64,000 nt of DNA from Actinomyces timonensis DSM 23838 (GTDB lineage Bacteria > Actinomycetota > Actinomycetes > Actinomycetales > Actinomycetaceae), in the NCBI RefSeq assembly GCF_000295095.1, contig NZ_JH806632.1, positions 322,450 through 386,449 of the forward strand, written 5' to 3'. The translations under genes and the position numbers were made by a program. The notes under the pieces were generated by a model. That model had not been told where the DNA came from, ran no database searches, and was given only the letters and a program-made list of their open reading frames with translations. Below, piece after piece: positions 43,636 to 59,619 of the stretch; the first letter of the stretch is position 1, and each line of letters opens with the position of its first letter.

Positions 43636-44538
43636 ATGACTGCACCCGTGACCGCGACGGCTCCCGCCACGCCGTCGGCGCCCTCCCCCGCCGCCCCCGC
43701 CCATCTCGTGCTCACCCTGTCCTGCCCGGACCGCCCCGGCATCGTCCACGCGGTCACGGGGGCGCTGGCCCGGCGCGGCGGGAACATCACCGAGTCCTCG
43801 CAGTTCGGGGACGAGGAGTCGGGCCTGTTCTTCATGCGCGTCGCGGTGCTCACCCGCGTGCCGCGAAGCGAGATGGAGGCCGACCTGGCCGAGCTCGCCG
43901 AGGTCTACTCGATGCAGTGGGAGCTCAACGAGGCCGATCGCCCCCTGCGCACCCTCATCATGGTGAGCAAGGACGCCCACTGCCTCACCGACCTGCTCTT
44001 CCGCGCCCGCAGCCAGGGGCTGCCGATCGACGTCGTCGGCGTGGTGGGCAACCATGAGGACCTGCGGCCCGTCGCGGAGTTCTACGGCGTCCCCTTCCAC
44101 TGCATCCCCGTCACCAAGGACACCAAGGCGGAGGCGGAGGCCGAGCTGCTGGGGCTCGTGGACGAGCTCGGCGTGGAGCTCGTCGTGCTCGCGCGCTACA
44201 TGCAGATCCTCTCGGAGTCCCTGTGCGAGAAGCTGCGCGGCAACGTCATCAACATCCACCACTCCTTCCTGCCGTCCTTCAAGGGCGCCAAGCCGTACCA
44301 CCAGGCGCACGCGCGCGGGGTCAAGCTCATCGGCGCCACCGCCCACTACGTGACGGCGGACCTGGACGAGGGGCCGATCATCGAGCAGGACGTCACGCGC
44401 GCCTCCCACGCCGACTCCCCCGTGGTGCTCCAGCGCAAGGGTCAGGACGTCGAGCGGAGGGTGCTGGCGCAGGCCGTCAAGTGGCATGCCGAGCACCGCG
44501 TGCTCCTCAACGGGAACAGGACCGTCGTCTTCGCCTGA
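43636..44538 (+). CDS. purU: Formyltetrahydrofolate deformylase
   Basis: 300 residues. N-terminal ACT domain (LVLTLSCPDRPGIVHAVTGAL, about 22-42), then a formyltransferase fold with NIHHSFLPSFKGAKPYHQA (about 215) and YVTADLDEGPIIEQD (about 240). It releases formate from 10-formyl-THF and balances the one-carbon pool; the glyA-folD operon is 6 kb away. ATG 43636 has TAGGCT 7 nt upstream (leaderless). A perfect palindrome overlaps the stop. Confidence 0.93.
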   Translation: MTAPVTATAPATPSAPSPAAPAHLVLTLSCPDRPGIVHAVTGALARRGGNITESSQFGDEESGLFFMRVAVLTRVPRSEMEADLAELAEVYSMQWELNEADRPLRTLIMVSKDAHCLTDLLFRARSQGLPIDVVGVVGNHEDLRPVAEFYGVPFHCIPVTKDTKAEAEAELLGLVDELGVELVVLARYMQILSESLCEKLRGNVINIHHSFLPSFKGAKPYHQAHARGVKLIGATAHYVTADLDEGPIIEQDVTRASHADSPVVLQRKGQDVERRVLAQAVKWHAEHRVLLNGNRTVVFA

Positions 44539-44555
44539 GCCCCGGGGCTCAGGCG
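44532..44555. terminator. 24-bp perfect palindrome over the purU stop codon
   Basis: CGCCTGAGCCCC pairs exactly with GGGGCTCAGGCG without a spacer. The TGA of purU (44536-44538) lies inside the left arm. It would fold into a tight hairpin and end transcription of purU. Confidence 0.65.
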
Positions 44556-44772
44556 CGAGCCGCGGCGGCGCGGAGGAGCACCTGCGCGCGGTCCTGGCCG
44601 GGCTCGCGGTGGATCCCTTCATCCCGGACGCGGCGAGCGCGCGAGGGCTCATGTACGACGTCGTCACTAGCGCCCTGACGAGCATCGACGCCGTATCCTG
44701 AGCCCGCGCGGCGGCCGAGGGCGCTGCGCGGATCGAGCAACGAGCGAGGAAGCACAGAGCGAGGAGGCTGTC

Positions 44773-45327
44773 ATGACTGCGGCGACTGGGGACCGGGACG
44801 CGCAGGCCCTGCGGACGATGCTCGTGGACGCCCTGGGGCGCTCGCGCGAGCGACTGGACCGGGCGCTCGACGGCGTGAGCGCGGAGCAGGCCAATGCCCG
44901 GCCGGTCGATGGGCTCGCTCCCCGGATCGATTCACTGACCTGGCTGGCCTGGCACACGGCGCGGGCGATCGACCTGCAGATCGCCCCGCTGGCGGGGCGC
45001 GAGCCGGAGTGGACGGCGGGTGGGCACTCGGCGCGCTTCGGCCTGCCGCTGCCCGACGACACCGAGGACTGGCGGCACACCCCCGAGGAGTCGGCGCAGG
45101 TGCGGGTGGATGACCTGAACATCCTGAGGGATTACCTCGACGCCGTCTACGCGGTGGCCGGGGATTTCTTGGAGTCTCTCGATCCGGCGCGGCTCGACGA
45201 GGTGATCGACGAGGCATGGGAGCCGCCCGTGACGCTGGGCGTCCGCCTCGTGTCGATCATCGACGACGCCTCCCAGCACTCCGGCCAGGCCGTCTACGCC
45301 CGCCGCCTCCTCGGCCTCCCCGGATAA
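44773..45327 (+). CDS. DinB/DUF664 family protein
   Basis: 184 residues, four-helix-bundle DinB superfamily: LTWLAWHTARAID (His, about 55-67) and the late DDASQHSGQAVYARRLLG (His, about 162-179), the usual metal-ligand places. Actinobacterial relatives include mycothiol-dependent enzymes. Substrate unknown. ATG 44773 is preceded by GAGGAGG. Confidence 0.85.
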   Translation: MTAATGDRDAQALRTMLVDALGRSRERLDRALDGVSAEQANARPVDGLAPRIDSLTWLAWHTARAIDLQIAPLAGREPEWTAGGHSARFGLPLPDDTEDWRHTPEESAQVRVDDLNILRDYLDAVYAVAGDFLESLDPARLDEVIDEAWEPPVTLGVRLVSIIDDASQHSGQAVYARRLLGLPG

Positions 45328-45344
45328 CTAACCACCCCCTATAT

Positions 45345-45425
45345 CCGAGACCGGGCGAACAGCACGGCGAGATTCCGATCTGTGGAAAACCGCCCGGTTT
45401 CGCCGTGCTGTTCGCCCGGTCTCGG
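45345..45425. repeat. 3'-end repeat locus D: inverted pair with perfect 26-bp stem
   Basis: Forward arm 45345-45370 and reversed arm 45400-45425 are exact reverse complements. The 29-nt spacer is identical to that of locus C. The stems differ from locus C at one position, changed on both arms together (CACGGCGA here, CACCGCGA in C). Begins 18 bp after the DinB stop and ends 19 bp before the nagA stop. Confidence 0.95.
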
Positions 45426-45443
45426 TGCGAAGCGGGGGCGGGG

Positions 45444-46697
45444 TCAGGCGGCGTGGGGGTTGGTGAGGTCGACGTCGGCGCCGCGGCGCAGGACGCGCAC
45501 GGGGGCGAGCTCGGCGTCGGTGACCAGCACGTCGGCCCACAGGCCCGGCCGCAGCGCGCCGATGCTCGCGTCCCCGAGGATCGTCGCGCCCTGCACGGAG
45601 GCCGCGTACACGGCGTCGACGAGGTCCACGCCGCCCTTCCACGTGGTGCGCACGACGTCGATGAGGTGGGCCGTGCCGCCCGCGATCGCGTCCTTGCCGG
45701 TCAGGCGCGCGACGCCGTCGGCCACGGTGACGGCCGCGGGGCCGAGCACGTAGTCGCCGTCGGGCATGCCGGCCGCGGCCATCGCGTCGGTGATGAGCAC
45801 GACGTTGTCGCGCCCGAGCGTCTCGAACATGTCGAGCACGATCGCGGGGTTGAGGTGGACAGCGTCGCCGATCATCTCCAGCACGCACTCGCCGCGCTGG
45901 GCGGCCGCCAGGAACTCCGGCACCGGCCCGGGCGTGCGGTGGTGCATGGGGCGCATGCCGTTGAACAGGTGCGTCGCCGTCGAGCGCGGGGAGCGGACGG
46001 GATCGCCGGCCTCGAGGCGCGCGGCGATGCGAGCGGCGGCGTCGGCCAGGGCGGCGCGCACGGGCGCGGCCTCGGAGTCGGTGTGCCCGAAGGACGGCAG
46101 GGCCCCGCCCTCGATGAGCGCGGCGTTGACGCCGTCGTCGCCCGTGATGCCGGGCCTCTCCGGGGCGATGGTCATCGTGACGACGTGCCCGCGGCCCAGC
46201 TCGATGAGCTCGCGGGTGAGCGCGGCGTCGGGGTCGACGATGTAGGTGGGGTCCTGGGCGCCGCAGCGCTCGACGGACACGAACGGCCCCTCGAAGTGGA
46301 TGCCGGCGAGCTCGCCCGCGTCGCACAGCTCGGCCAGGACCCTCGTGCGCTCCTTGAGGACGTCGGCGGCGGCCGTCACGCAGGAGGCCACGAGGCTCGT
46401 GGTGCCGTGGCGGCGGTGCTCCAGGACGGAGACCATCGCCTGCTCGGGGGTCGCGGCGTTCGGGAAGGACTCGCCGCCCCCGCCGTGGCAGTGGACGTCG
46501 ACGAGGCCGGGCAGGAGGTAGCCGCCCTCGGGGGCCGCCTGGGCGCCCTGGAGCGCCTCGCCGAAGCCCGCGGCGCTCGCCGCCGAGGCCTCGCCGACCC
46601 AGGCGATATGGCGGTCGGCGACGACGACGAGGCCGTCCTCGATGATCGTGTCCGGTGTGACGACTCGTCCGCGCAGGGCGGTGGCAGCGCTGCTCAT
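45444..46697 (-). CDS. nagA: N-acetylglucosamine-6-phosphate deacetylase
   Basis: 417 residues. Amidohydrolase metal and active-site motifs: GLVDVHCHGG (about 67), HFEGPFVS (about 140), SFGHTDSEA, ATHLFNGMRPMHHR (about 232) and the catalytic Asp in LITDAMAAAG (about 290). It deacetylates GlcNAc-6-P during amino sugar recycling. No nagB is adjacent. ATG 46697 has TATGCT 6 nt upstream. Confidence 0.94.
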   Translation of the reverse strand: MSSAATALRGRVVTPDTIIEDGLVVVADRHIAWVGEASAASAAGFGEALQGAQAAPEGGYLLPGLVDVHCHGGGGESFPNAATPEQAMVSVLEHRRHGTTSLVASCVTAAADVLKERTRVLAELCDAGELAGIHFEGPFVSVERCGAQDPTYIVDPDAALTRELIELGRGHVVTMTIAPERPGITGDDGVNAALIEGGALPSFGHTDSEAAPVRAALADAAARIAARLEAGDPVRSPRSTATHLFNGMRPMHHRTPGPVPEFLAAAQRGECVLEMIGDAVHLNPAIVLDMFETLGRDNVVLITDAMAAAGMPDGDYVLGPAAVTVADGVARLTGKDAIAGGTAHLIDVVRTTWKGGVDLVDAVYAASVQGATILGDASIGALRPGLWADVLVTDAELAPVRVLRRGADVDLTNPHAA

Positions 46698-46817
46698 ATC
46701 CGCAGCATAGACCCAGACATCAGACAACCGCGAGCGCGCTGGTGGCGGCCCCGCGCCCGGCGACATTCAGCGGCGCGCACCCGCGCCCGACGGCGCCCAG
46801 TGGCACTTCGCGAGCCG

Positions 46818-48098
46818 TCAGCGCCCGAGCCGCTCCTCGATGCCGCGCACGGCCCGATCCACGTCCTTGTCCAGGCGCGCCGACCTCCTCGTGCCAGGCG
46901 CCCAGATGAGCCCCGCGCCCACCGGACGGACCGCCACCACGCGCCCGCGATCGACGAGGATCGGCCGGAACATACCGTTCATGGAGGGGCAGATGAGGCG
47001 CTCGCCGTCGTCGTCGGTCAGGCAGCCACGGTCCTTGTAGCCCACATGGAGCTCATCGAAGGAGGCCAGGAAGAGCGTCCGCTCAGCGTCCTTGCGGTTG
47101 CTGGCCAGCAAGTCGGGCAGGTCCGCGCGCAGGTAGAGCACCGGGGTCCCCTTGGGCGCGTCCTCGCCCGGGCCCAGCAGCCGGAGGCTCCCGCGCGCCC
47201 CACCGGAGGCGACCGCCCGAGCCAGCGGCACGGCGCCGCCCCGCGGATCGACGGCGTAGTCCTCGGCGTTCGTCAACTCGACGGCGTCCGCGAGCGCCCG
47301 CGCGGCCTCTCCCTTGGGCAGGGTGGTCCAGCGCGCCAGGTCCTCGACGCTGACCGGCCCATGGCTCGTGGCGTAGCGCCGGGCGATCTCGGCGAGGGCC
47401 GCGCGGTGCCCCTCCTCGCCCTTGGCCGCTCCCCTGCTGCCTCCTGGCCCGGCCTGCGCGCCGGGCAGGGGCCGGGCGTCGATGATGAGGTGCTCACCGC
47501 CGTCGCGCGGCCCCTGGACGAGGGCGCCGATGGCGTGAAGCCCGACGACGAGGTGCCGCTTCGCGTATCCCTCCGGGGCGCCGGAGGCGATGAGGTCGGG
47601 CAGGACGCCGTCGTCGTCCCAGGCCTCGACGAGCTCGGCGCGGGTGACCCCGGGCCGGCCGGCGGCCCTGGCACGGTCGATCGTCTCCCAGGCGGCCCGC
47701 GCGGCGCGCTCCATGCCGGCCGAGCCGTGCCCGAAGCGCTCCTCGTCGATGCGCATCCAGTTGGACATGCGGTGCACGAGCGCGGCCCGCATCCAGTGGT
47801 GGTCGTCCGCCGTCGTGATGTGGACGGTGCCGCGCATGGGCCAGGAGCGCACGAGCTCGCCGACGGCGAAGGCCTCCTCGATCCGCAAGCGCCCCACCTC
47901 CGGCGCGGTGCGCGAGGCGATGGCGTGCGGGATGGCGGAGACCTGCTGGCCCTGGATCGCGAGCTGGCGGCGCACGGCCTCGGCGGGGTCCGCGGCGGCG
48001 GTCGCGGGGACGAGGCCCTGCGCCACGATCCGCAGCAGCGAGGCCTCCCGGGGCAGGGGCGGGCCCGCGGGGGCCTTGCGAAGGGGGCGGGCCGCCAT
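46818..48098 (-). CDS. Winged-helix DNA-binding domain protein (HTH_42 family)
   Basis: 426 residues. Begins with ASLLRIVAQGL, then RRQLAIQGQQVSAIPHAIASRT and SWPMRGTVHITTADDHHWM (about 90-108), and ends with WAPGTRRSARLDKDVDRAV. This is the crosslink-repair glycosylase-like AlkZ/HTH_42 family. Some members (AlkZ) unhook DNA crosslinks; function here is unproven. Its ATG overlaps the NucS stop by one base (TGATG), so it is in an operon with a mismatch nuclease, suggesting DNA repair. Confidence 0.82.
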   Translation of the reverse strand: MAARPLRKAPAGPPLPREASLLRIVAQGLVPATAAADPAEAVRRQLAIQGQQVSAIPHAIASRTAPEVGRLRIEEAFAVGELVRSWPMRGTVHITTADDHHWMRAALVHRMSNWMRIDEERFGHGSAGMERAARAAWETIDRARAAGRPGVTRAELVEAWDDDGVLPDLIASGAPEGYAKRHLVVGLHAIGALVQGPRDGGEHLIIDARPLPGAQAGPGGSRGAAKGEEGHRAALAEIARRYATSHGPVSVEDLARWTTLPKGEAARALADAVELTNAEDYAVDPRGGAVPLARAVASGGARGSLRLLGPGEDAPKGTPVLYLRADLPDLLASNRKDAERTLFLASFDELHVGYKDRGCLTDDDGERLICPSMNGMFRPILVDRGRVVAVRPVGAGLIWAPGTRRSARLDKDVDRAVRGIEERLGR

Positions 48099-48793
48099 CA
48101 GAACAGCCGCGATTCGACGTCGTCCATGCCGCGCATCGCGTCGTAGTCCAGGACGACGCAGCGGATGCCCCGGTCCTCGGCGAGCACGCGCGCCTGGGGC
48201 TTGATGGTCTGGGCGGCGAAGACCCCGCGCACGGGGGCCAGGAGGGGGTCGCGCCCGAGGAGGTCGAGGTAGCGGGTGAGCTGCTCGACGCCGTCGATCC
48301 CGCCCACGCGCTTGATCTCGACGGCGACGCTCGCCCCCGTGGAGTCCTTCGCCATGATGTCCACGGGGCCGATGGCGGTGGGGTACTCGCGGCGCACGAG
48401 GCGGTGGCCGGGGCCGAGCACCTCGATCTGCTCGGCGAGGAGCTCCTGGAGGTGCGCCTCGACGCCGTCCTTGAGCAGGCCCGGCTCGGGGCCGAGGTCC
48501 ACCGAGTGATCCGAGATGAGCTCGTGGATGCGGATGACGAGGCGGTCGTCGGTCTTGGTGGAGGCCACCTCCCAGCGGGCGACGACGCCGGCCTCGCGGT
48601 CCTCCTCATCCGGCTCGAGCTCGGTCAGCCGCGCGGGCGGGCTCATCCAGTTGAGCGGCTTGTAGGAGCCGCCGTCGCAGTGGACGAGCACGGAGCCGTC
48701 CGCCTTGACCATGATGAGGCGGTTGGCCTGATCCAGGTGGGCGGACAGACGGCCGGAGTAGTCAACAGAGCATGAAGCGATGACGACGCGCAC
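48098..48793 (-). CDS. nucS: Mismatch-specific endonuclease NucS (EndoMS)
   Basis: 231 residues from GTG 48793, with TAGGGT 6 nt upstream. Catalytic PD-(D/E)xK-like residues are in [20 protein letters not shown] (about 144-163), preceded by an OB-like N-terminal domain ([21 protein letters not shown]). NucS cuts mismatched DNA in Actinobacteria that lack MutS/MutL. Location near the ATP synthase operon is conserved in mycobacteria. Confidence 0.95.
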   Translation of the reverse strand: MRVVIASCSVDYSGRLSAHLDQANRLIMVKADGSVLVHCDGGSYKPLNWMSPPARLTELEPDEEDREAGVVARWEVASTKTDDRLVIRIHELISDHSVDLGPEPGLLKDGVEAHLQELLAEQIEVLGPGHRLVRREYPTAIGPVDIMAKDSTGASVAVEIKRVGGIDGVEQLTRYLDLLGRDPLLAPVRGVFAAQTIKPQARVLAEDRGIRCVVLDYDAMRGMDDVESRLF

Positions 48794-48863
48794 CGGCCCA
48801 CCCTAACCGGTAGCCTCGGGCGCGGACGATATCCGGGTAGTCGCATCACGAGAGGAATTCCTC

Positions 48864-49628
48864 ATGAGCCCTTCCGAGGGAGCGCCTGGCCTCCCCGGCG
48901 ACCTCTACACATCCAACGCCGACATCTACGCGGCGCTGGCCCTGCCCTACGTCGAGACGATGGGCCCCGCGCTCGCCGAGATCCTCGGCGGCGAGGACCG
49001 CGCTCCCGCCGGGCTGCCAATCCTCGACCTGGGCTCGGGCACCGGCGCTCTCCTGCCCCGCCTCGCAGCCCTCGGGAGCCACCCGCTGTACGCCGTCGAG
49101 CCGCACCCGGCCATGCGAGCGGGGCTCATGGCCACCGTCTGCGCCACTCCCGGCCTGGCCGCGCGCGCCACCGTGCTCCCCGGGACTCTCGACGACGCAG
49201 CGCCCCTCCTGCCCCCGCGCCTCGGCGCTATCGTCGCGCTCAACATGCTCGGGCACCTCGACGAGGCCGCCTATGAGCGCTTCTGGGCTTTAGCGGGCGA
49301 GTGCCTGGTCCCGGGAGGCGTCGTCGTCATCGCCCTCCAGGGCCCGCTGGAACCGGCGGCGGTTCCGTGGACCGACTTCGGGGAGAGCGCCGTCGGCGGC
49401 CTGCGATACAGCACCGCGGGCACAGCCGAGCCCGACGGCGAGTCGATGCGCTGGACCATGCGATGGACGGTCCGCACGGCGTCGGGCGACGTGGTCGAGG
49501 AGCGCACGGCCAGCACCGCGTGGACGATCATCACCCCGGAGCGCCTGCGCGACAGCGCCACGCGGGCAGGGCTGGAGCCGGGGCCGGATCGCGATAACCT
49601 CCTCCTGTTCTCCTTCACCCGGCCCTGA
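48864..49628 (+). CDS. Class I SAM-dependent methyltransferase
   Basis: 254 residues. Glycine-rich motif ILDLGSGTGALLPRLAALG (about 53-71) and VALNMLGHLDE (about 123-133) identify the fold, a small-molecule type. The acceptor is unknown. ATG 48864 follows GAGAGGAAT; divergent from nucS with a 70-bp gap. Confidence 0.82.
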   Translation: MSPSEGAPGLPGDLYTSNADIYAALALPYVETMGPALAEILGGEDRAPAGLPILDLGSGTGALLPRLAALGSHPLYAVEPHPAMRAGLMATVCATPGLAARATVLPGTLDDAAPLLPPRLGAIVALNMLGHLDEAAYERFWALAGECLVPGGVVVIALQGPLEPAAVPWTDFGESAVGGLRYSTAGTAEPDGESMRWTMRWTVRTASGDVVEERTASTAWTIITPERLRDSATRAGLEPGPDRDNLLLFSFTRP

Positions 49629-49735
49629 GCACGGGAGCGGTTCCAGCGACAGCATGCATACTCCCTCTCGATGCTCGGAGTGAGGGATGATCGCCCCGTT
49701 GATCAAGGATCGTCACGCCCTGAGGAGTTCCACGA

Positions 49736-51091
49736 GTGACCAGCATGAGCACCGCGGCATCCCCTGATCCCGCCCCAGCCTCGCGGCCGGACCCCGCGAG
49801 CTGGAGGCTTCCCCTGCGCCGGGGCCCCTACCTCACCGGCACCGCCGGGCCGAACCGCCTCATCGGCCTCGACGCCGCACGGGGCCTCGCGCTGTTCGGC
49901 ATGGCGGCGGCGCATGTGGGCATCACGAGCTGCGGGCTCACCACCCTCCCCGGATGGCTCAACCTGGCCCACGGCCGCTCCGCAGTGCTCTTCGCCGTCA
50001 TCGCGGGATTCTCCCTCGGGATCATGTCCGGGCGCGAGACGCCCCACACAGGCGACCGCCTTGTGCGCACGCGCCTGCGGATCCTCGTGCGCGCGGTGCT
50101 GCTCATGGCCATCGCCGGGTTCCTCATCACCTTCACCACCGGGGTGGCGATCATCCTGGGCTACTACGCGGCCTGGTTCGCGGTGGCGCTGCCGGTCCTC
50201 CACTGGCGCGCCCGACGGCTGTTCATCGCCGCGGGGGCGACCGCCGTCGTCGGGCCGCTCGTGCTCAAGGTTCTCCCGCTGGCGATGGCGCGCGTGGACC
50301 TGGCCTCCTGGCCCTCGGCCTCCGACGGCTCCGAGGCGCTCCTGGGCCTGTTCGTCACGGGCGCCTACCCGGGCGCGGTGTGGATGTCCTTCATCTTCCT
50401 GGGGATGGGGCTCGCGCGGATGGGGATCGGCGGGACCCGGCGCCTGCTCCGCCTCGCGGCGATCGGAGCGCTGTGCACCGTGCTCGGCTACGGCGGCGCC
50501 TACGTGCTCACGCGCGTGGCCGGGGCTGAGGAGCCCGATTCCTTCCATCTCAGTGTTCCCGCGGAGCGGGCCGCTCCCAACGTCTTCGCGGATGCCGACG
50601 GCATCCTCATCGGAGCCGATGGGCTCGCCGAGGACGGGGCTGGCCAGGACGACGGCGTCGAGCCGCCGACGTGCGGCGACGGCGAGGCGATCAGTGGGAC
50701 CTCCGAGTGGCCCGTGCTGCTGTCCGCCAAGCCGCACACGAACAGCTTCTTCGAGGTGCTCGGCTCCGGCGGGGTCGCGGTGGCCACCATCGCCCTGCTG
50801 CAGCTGCTGGCCTCGGCTGGGAGGTGGGCGAGGTGGGCGCTGGCGCCGTTGGCGGCGATGGGGTCGATGTCCCTGACGATCTACACCGCGCATATCGTCG
50901 CGATTTGGGGCTTCGATCTTATGAGAGCCCAGGACAACGGCCCGCTGATGACGATGATGGCCGGGCTGGCCGCCTTCGCGATGGTCTGGCTGGCCGTGTT
51001 CGCCCGCGGACCGATGGAGCACGTCGTCCACGTCATCTCCCTGCGAGCCACCCGCGCCCCCGCCGATCCCCCGCACGCCGACGCGAAATAA
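49736..51091 (+). CDS. Acyltransferase-like membrane protein (HGSNAT-catalytic/DUF418-like)
   Basis: 451 residues and about ten helices. The start GLDAARGLALFGMAAAHVG (about 43-61) is the usual N-terminal helix of this family; hydrophobic segments alternate to LTIYTAHIVAIWGF near residue 385. A hydrophilic loop with two cysteines lies between about 265 and 330. It could transfer acetyl groups across the membrane, inferred from family. GTG 49736 follows GAGGAG at 9 nt; ATG 49745 is an alternative. Confidence 0.72.
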   Translation: MTSMSTAASPDPAPASRPDPASWRLPLRRGPYLTGTAGPNRLIGLDAARGLALFGMAAAHVGITSCGLTTLPGWLNLAHGRSAVLFAVIAGFSLGIMSGRETPHTGDRLVRTRLRILVRAVLLMAIAGFLITFTTGVAIILGYYAAWFAVALPVLHWRARRLFIAAGATAVVGPLVLKVLPLAMARVDLASWPSASDGSEALLGLFVTGAYPGAVWMSFIFLGMGLARMGIGGTRRLLRLAAIGALCTVLGYGGAYVLTRVAGAEEPDSFHLSVPAERAAPNVFADADGILIGADGLAEDGAGQDDGVEPPTCGDGEAISGTSEWPVLLSAKPHTNSFFEVLGSGGVAVATIALLQLLASAGRWARWALAPLAAMGSMSLTIYTAHIVAIWGFDLMRAQDNGPLMTMMAGLAAFAMVWLAVFARGPMEHVVHVISLRATRAPADPPHADAK

Positions 51092-51104
51092 CCTCCCCCT
51101 ATCA

Positions 51105-51148
51105 GCGAAACCGGGCGATCAGCACCGCGAGACCGGGCGAACAGCACG
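51105..51148 (+). repeat. 3'-end repeat locus E: two tandem forward units
   Basis: Units 51105-51126 and 51127-51148, 22-bp period, then GCGAGATTCGC which folds into a small hairpin. The first starts 14 bp after the membrane protein stop and follows CCTCCCCCTATCA. The downstream gene is on the same strand, so this locus is not between convergent genes. The rest of the 272-bp gap shows only a degenerate CCGGTCTCG near 51220. Confidence 0.9.
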
Positions 51149-51363
51149 GCGAGATTCGCTTACGCGCGCCGCCGTCGCGCTCTCCGCTCCCTCCTACGCG
51201 CGCCAAAATCTCACTCCGGTCTCGCTCAGATCACGGACAGGTCGAGCGCGCTGGTCAGCGGGCTCCTACTGTGTGCACGACGGCGCTGGCGCCGTCGCAG
51301 GTCCGCCCTGGGGCCTGTGCTCTCCCTGGTCGACATCATCGGTTCTCCCGGAAGGCATGCCCC

Positions 51364-51801
51364 ATGAAGCCCCTCGCATCCGCTCCCCTCACCGCCGCTC
51401 GCGCGCTCGCCCGGCCCCGCCGCGCCCCTCGGCGATCGGCGCGCTCCGCGGCCGCCCGTGGCACCGCGACCCTGGGCTGCTCCCTCCTGCCCGCCCTGGG
51501 CGCGTGCTCCTCCGGCAACGGCTCGGCCGGAAGCACCACGACGCCGTCGGCAACCGCCGCCTCCTCGGCGGGCGGCGTCGCCGGGACCAGCGGACCGGAC
51601 TCGACCATCGCCCCTTCCGACAGCGTGCCCTCGGCCGAAGCCCTGTCCACGGTGGAACCCGGCGACGGCTATGACTGCGACGGCGAGGGCGCTGACGGCT
51701 CGGACACGAGCGGTGCCTGCCGGCAGCAGAACCTGGGCGACGGCAGCGAGTCCCCTGAGGCCACCGACACTGCTGCGACCGACGAGACCGCTCACGAGTG
51801 A
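51364..51801 (+). CDS. Putative small secreted lipoprotein
   Basis: 145 residues. A long basic N terminus (about 35 residues, many Arg) leads to a short hydrophobic stretch and lipobox LGAC (Cys48), then a Ser/Thr/Gly- and acidic-rich low-complexity body with two later cysteines (YDCDGEG and GACRQQN). ATG 51364 follows GGAAGG. The long n-region is unusual for a lipoprotein. No homologue is recognised; the reading is supported by codon pattern and start context only. Confidence 0.6.
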   Translation: MKPLASAPLTAARALARPRRAPRRSARSAAARGTATLGCSLLPALGACSSGNGSAGSTTTPSATAASSAGGVAGTSGPDSTIAPSDSVPSAEALSTVEPGDGYDCDGEGADGSDTSGACRQQNLGDGSESPEATDTAATDETAHE

Positions 51802-51867
51802 TCCGGGCGGTCCGCGCATTGCGCCGTGGCAGGACCCGAGCGCCTCGCCACGGCGCCCACAACTGAT

Positions 51868-51916
51868 CTCGCCGTGCTATTCGCCCGGTTTCGCGGTGCT
51901 GTTCGCCCGGTCTCGG
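51868..51916 (-). repeat. 3'-end repeat locus F: two tandem units on the minus strand
   Basis: Read on the minus strand: a unit, a second unit with one change (GAATAG), then GCGAGATCAG. It begins 14 bp after the stop of the DUF2550 gene and reads with it, after CTAACCCCCTCCTATAA. The opposing lipoprotein gene ends at 51801 and has no forward unit. Confidence 0.9.
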
Positions 51917-51929
51917 TTATAGGAGGGGG

Positions 51930-52339
51930 TTAGAAGAGCGAGGGCTGCGTGGGGGCGGCGGACTCCATCCAGGCGACGAGGGCGGAGTGGGAGGCCTCGT
52001 GCATCGCCAGCTTGTAGCGCTGGCCGGCGATCGTGCAGGGCACCTCGAGGACCTTGCCGTCCTCGAAGCGCCTGACGGCCTGGCCGAGCTCGATCGTCTC
52101 CCTGGCCCAGTGGGCCGCGGGCCGGGGGGACACGGAGACGAGCCGGTACCAGCGCAGGGAGTTGTCGGTGAACAGCGCGAGGCCCGAGGTCCAGGCCATG
52201 CCCCCCGGGCGCTGCAGGGCGCACTCGAAGGAGCCCACGCGCCCGGCGATCGAGCGCAGGCGGGTGAGGAAGACAGCGAGCAGGACGACGGCGAGCAGGG
52301 CCACCAGCGCGAGAACCACCAGCACCTGCCCCATCATCG

Positions 52340-52343
<4 letters not shown>
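51930..52343 (-). CDS. DUF2550 family protein
   Basis: 137 residues. One N-terminal membrane helix (MGQVLVVLALVALLAVVLLA) followed by a compact domain with FECALQRPGGMAWTSGLALF and WYRLVSVSPRPA. Placed right after atpC, the usual location in Actinobacteria. GTG 52343 overlaps the atpC stop (GTGA), so it belongs to the ATP synthase transcript. Function unknown. Confidence 0.88.
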
Positions 52344-56807
<4,464 letters not shown>

Positions 56808-56883
56808 CTTTGGTCTCCTTTGCGAAGCTGTGAGGCTGTGAGTCGTTGCGGGGCGGCCTGCGCCCGGTGGTGGGATGCGGGGC

Positions 56884-59442
<2,559 letters not shown>

Positions 59443-59619
59443 ATGGCCTCCTCAAAGCACATCGGGCATTCGATCAGGGCGACGGCACCAGGGGTGCTCG
59501 CGCGTCGGGCGGCGATCACCGGCGTCGCGCCCACCACACTACTCCACGTCGCCCTGTGCGACGACAGTCATTCCACATCGGCGGGGCGCTTCATGGCCGC
59601 GAAAGGGTATGAGGGCCAG

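Noticed and set aside
44539-44772. Short frame 44486-44701 ending LRAVLAGLAVDPFIPDAASA then RGLMYDVVTSALTSIDAVS
   Set aside because: The C-terminal part looks protein-like and could be a gene remnant, but it has no start, ribosome binding site or family match, and its beginning overlaps purU.
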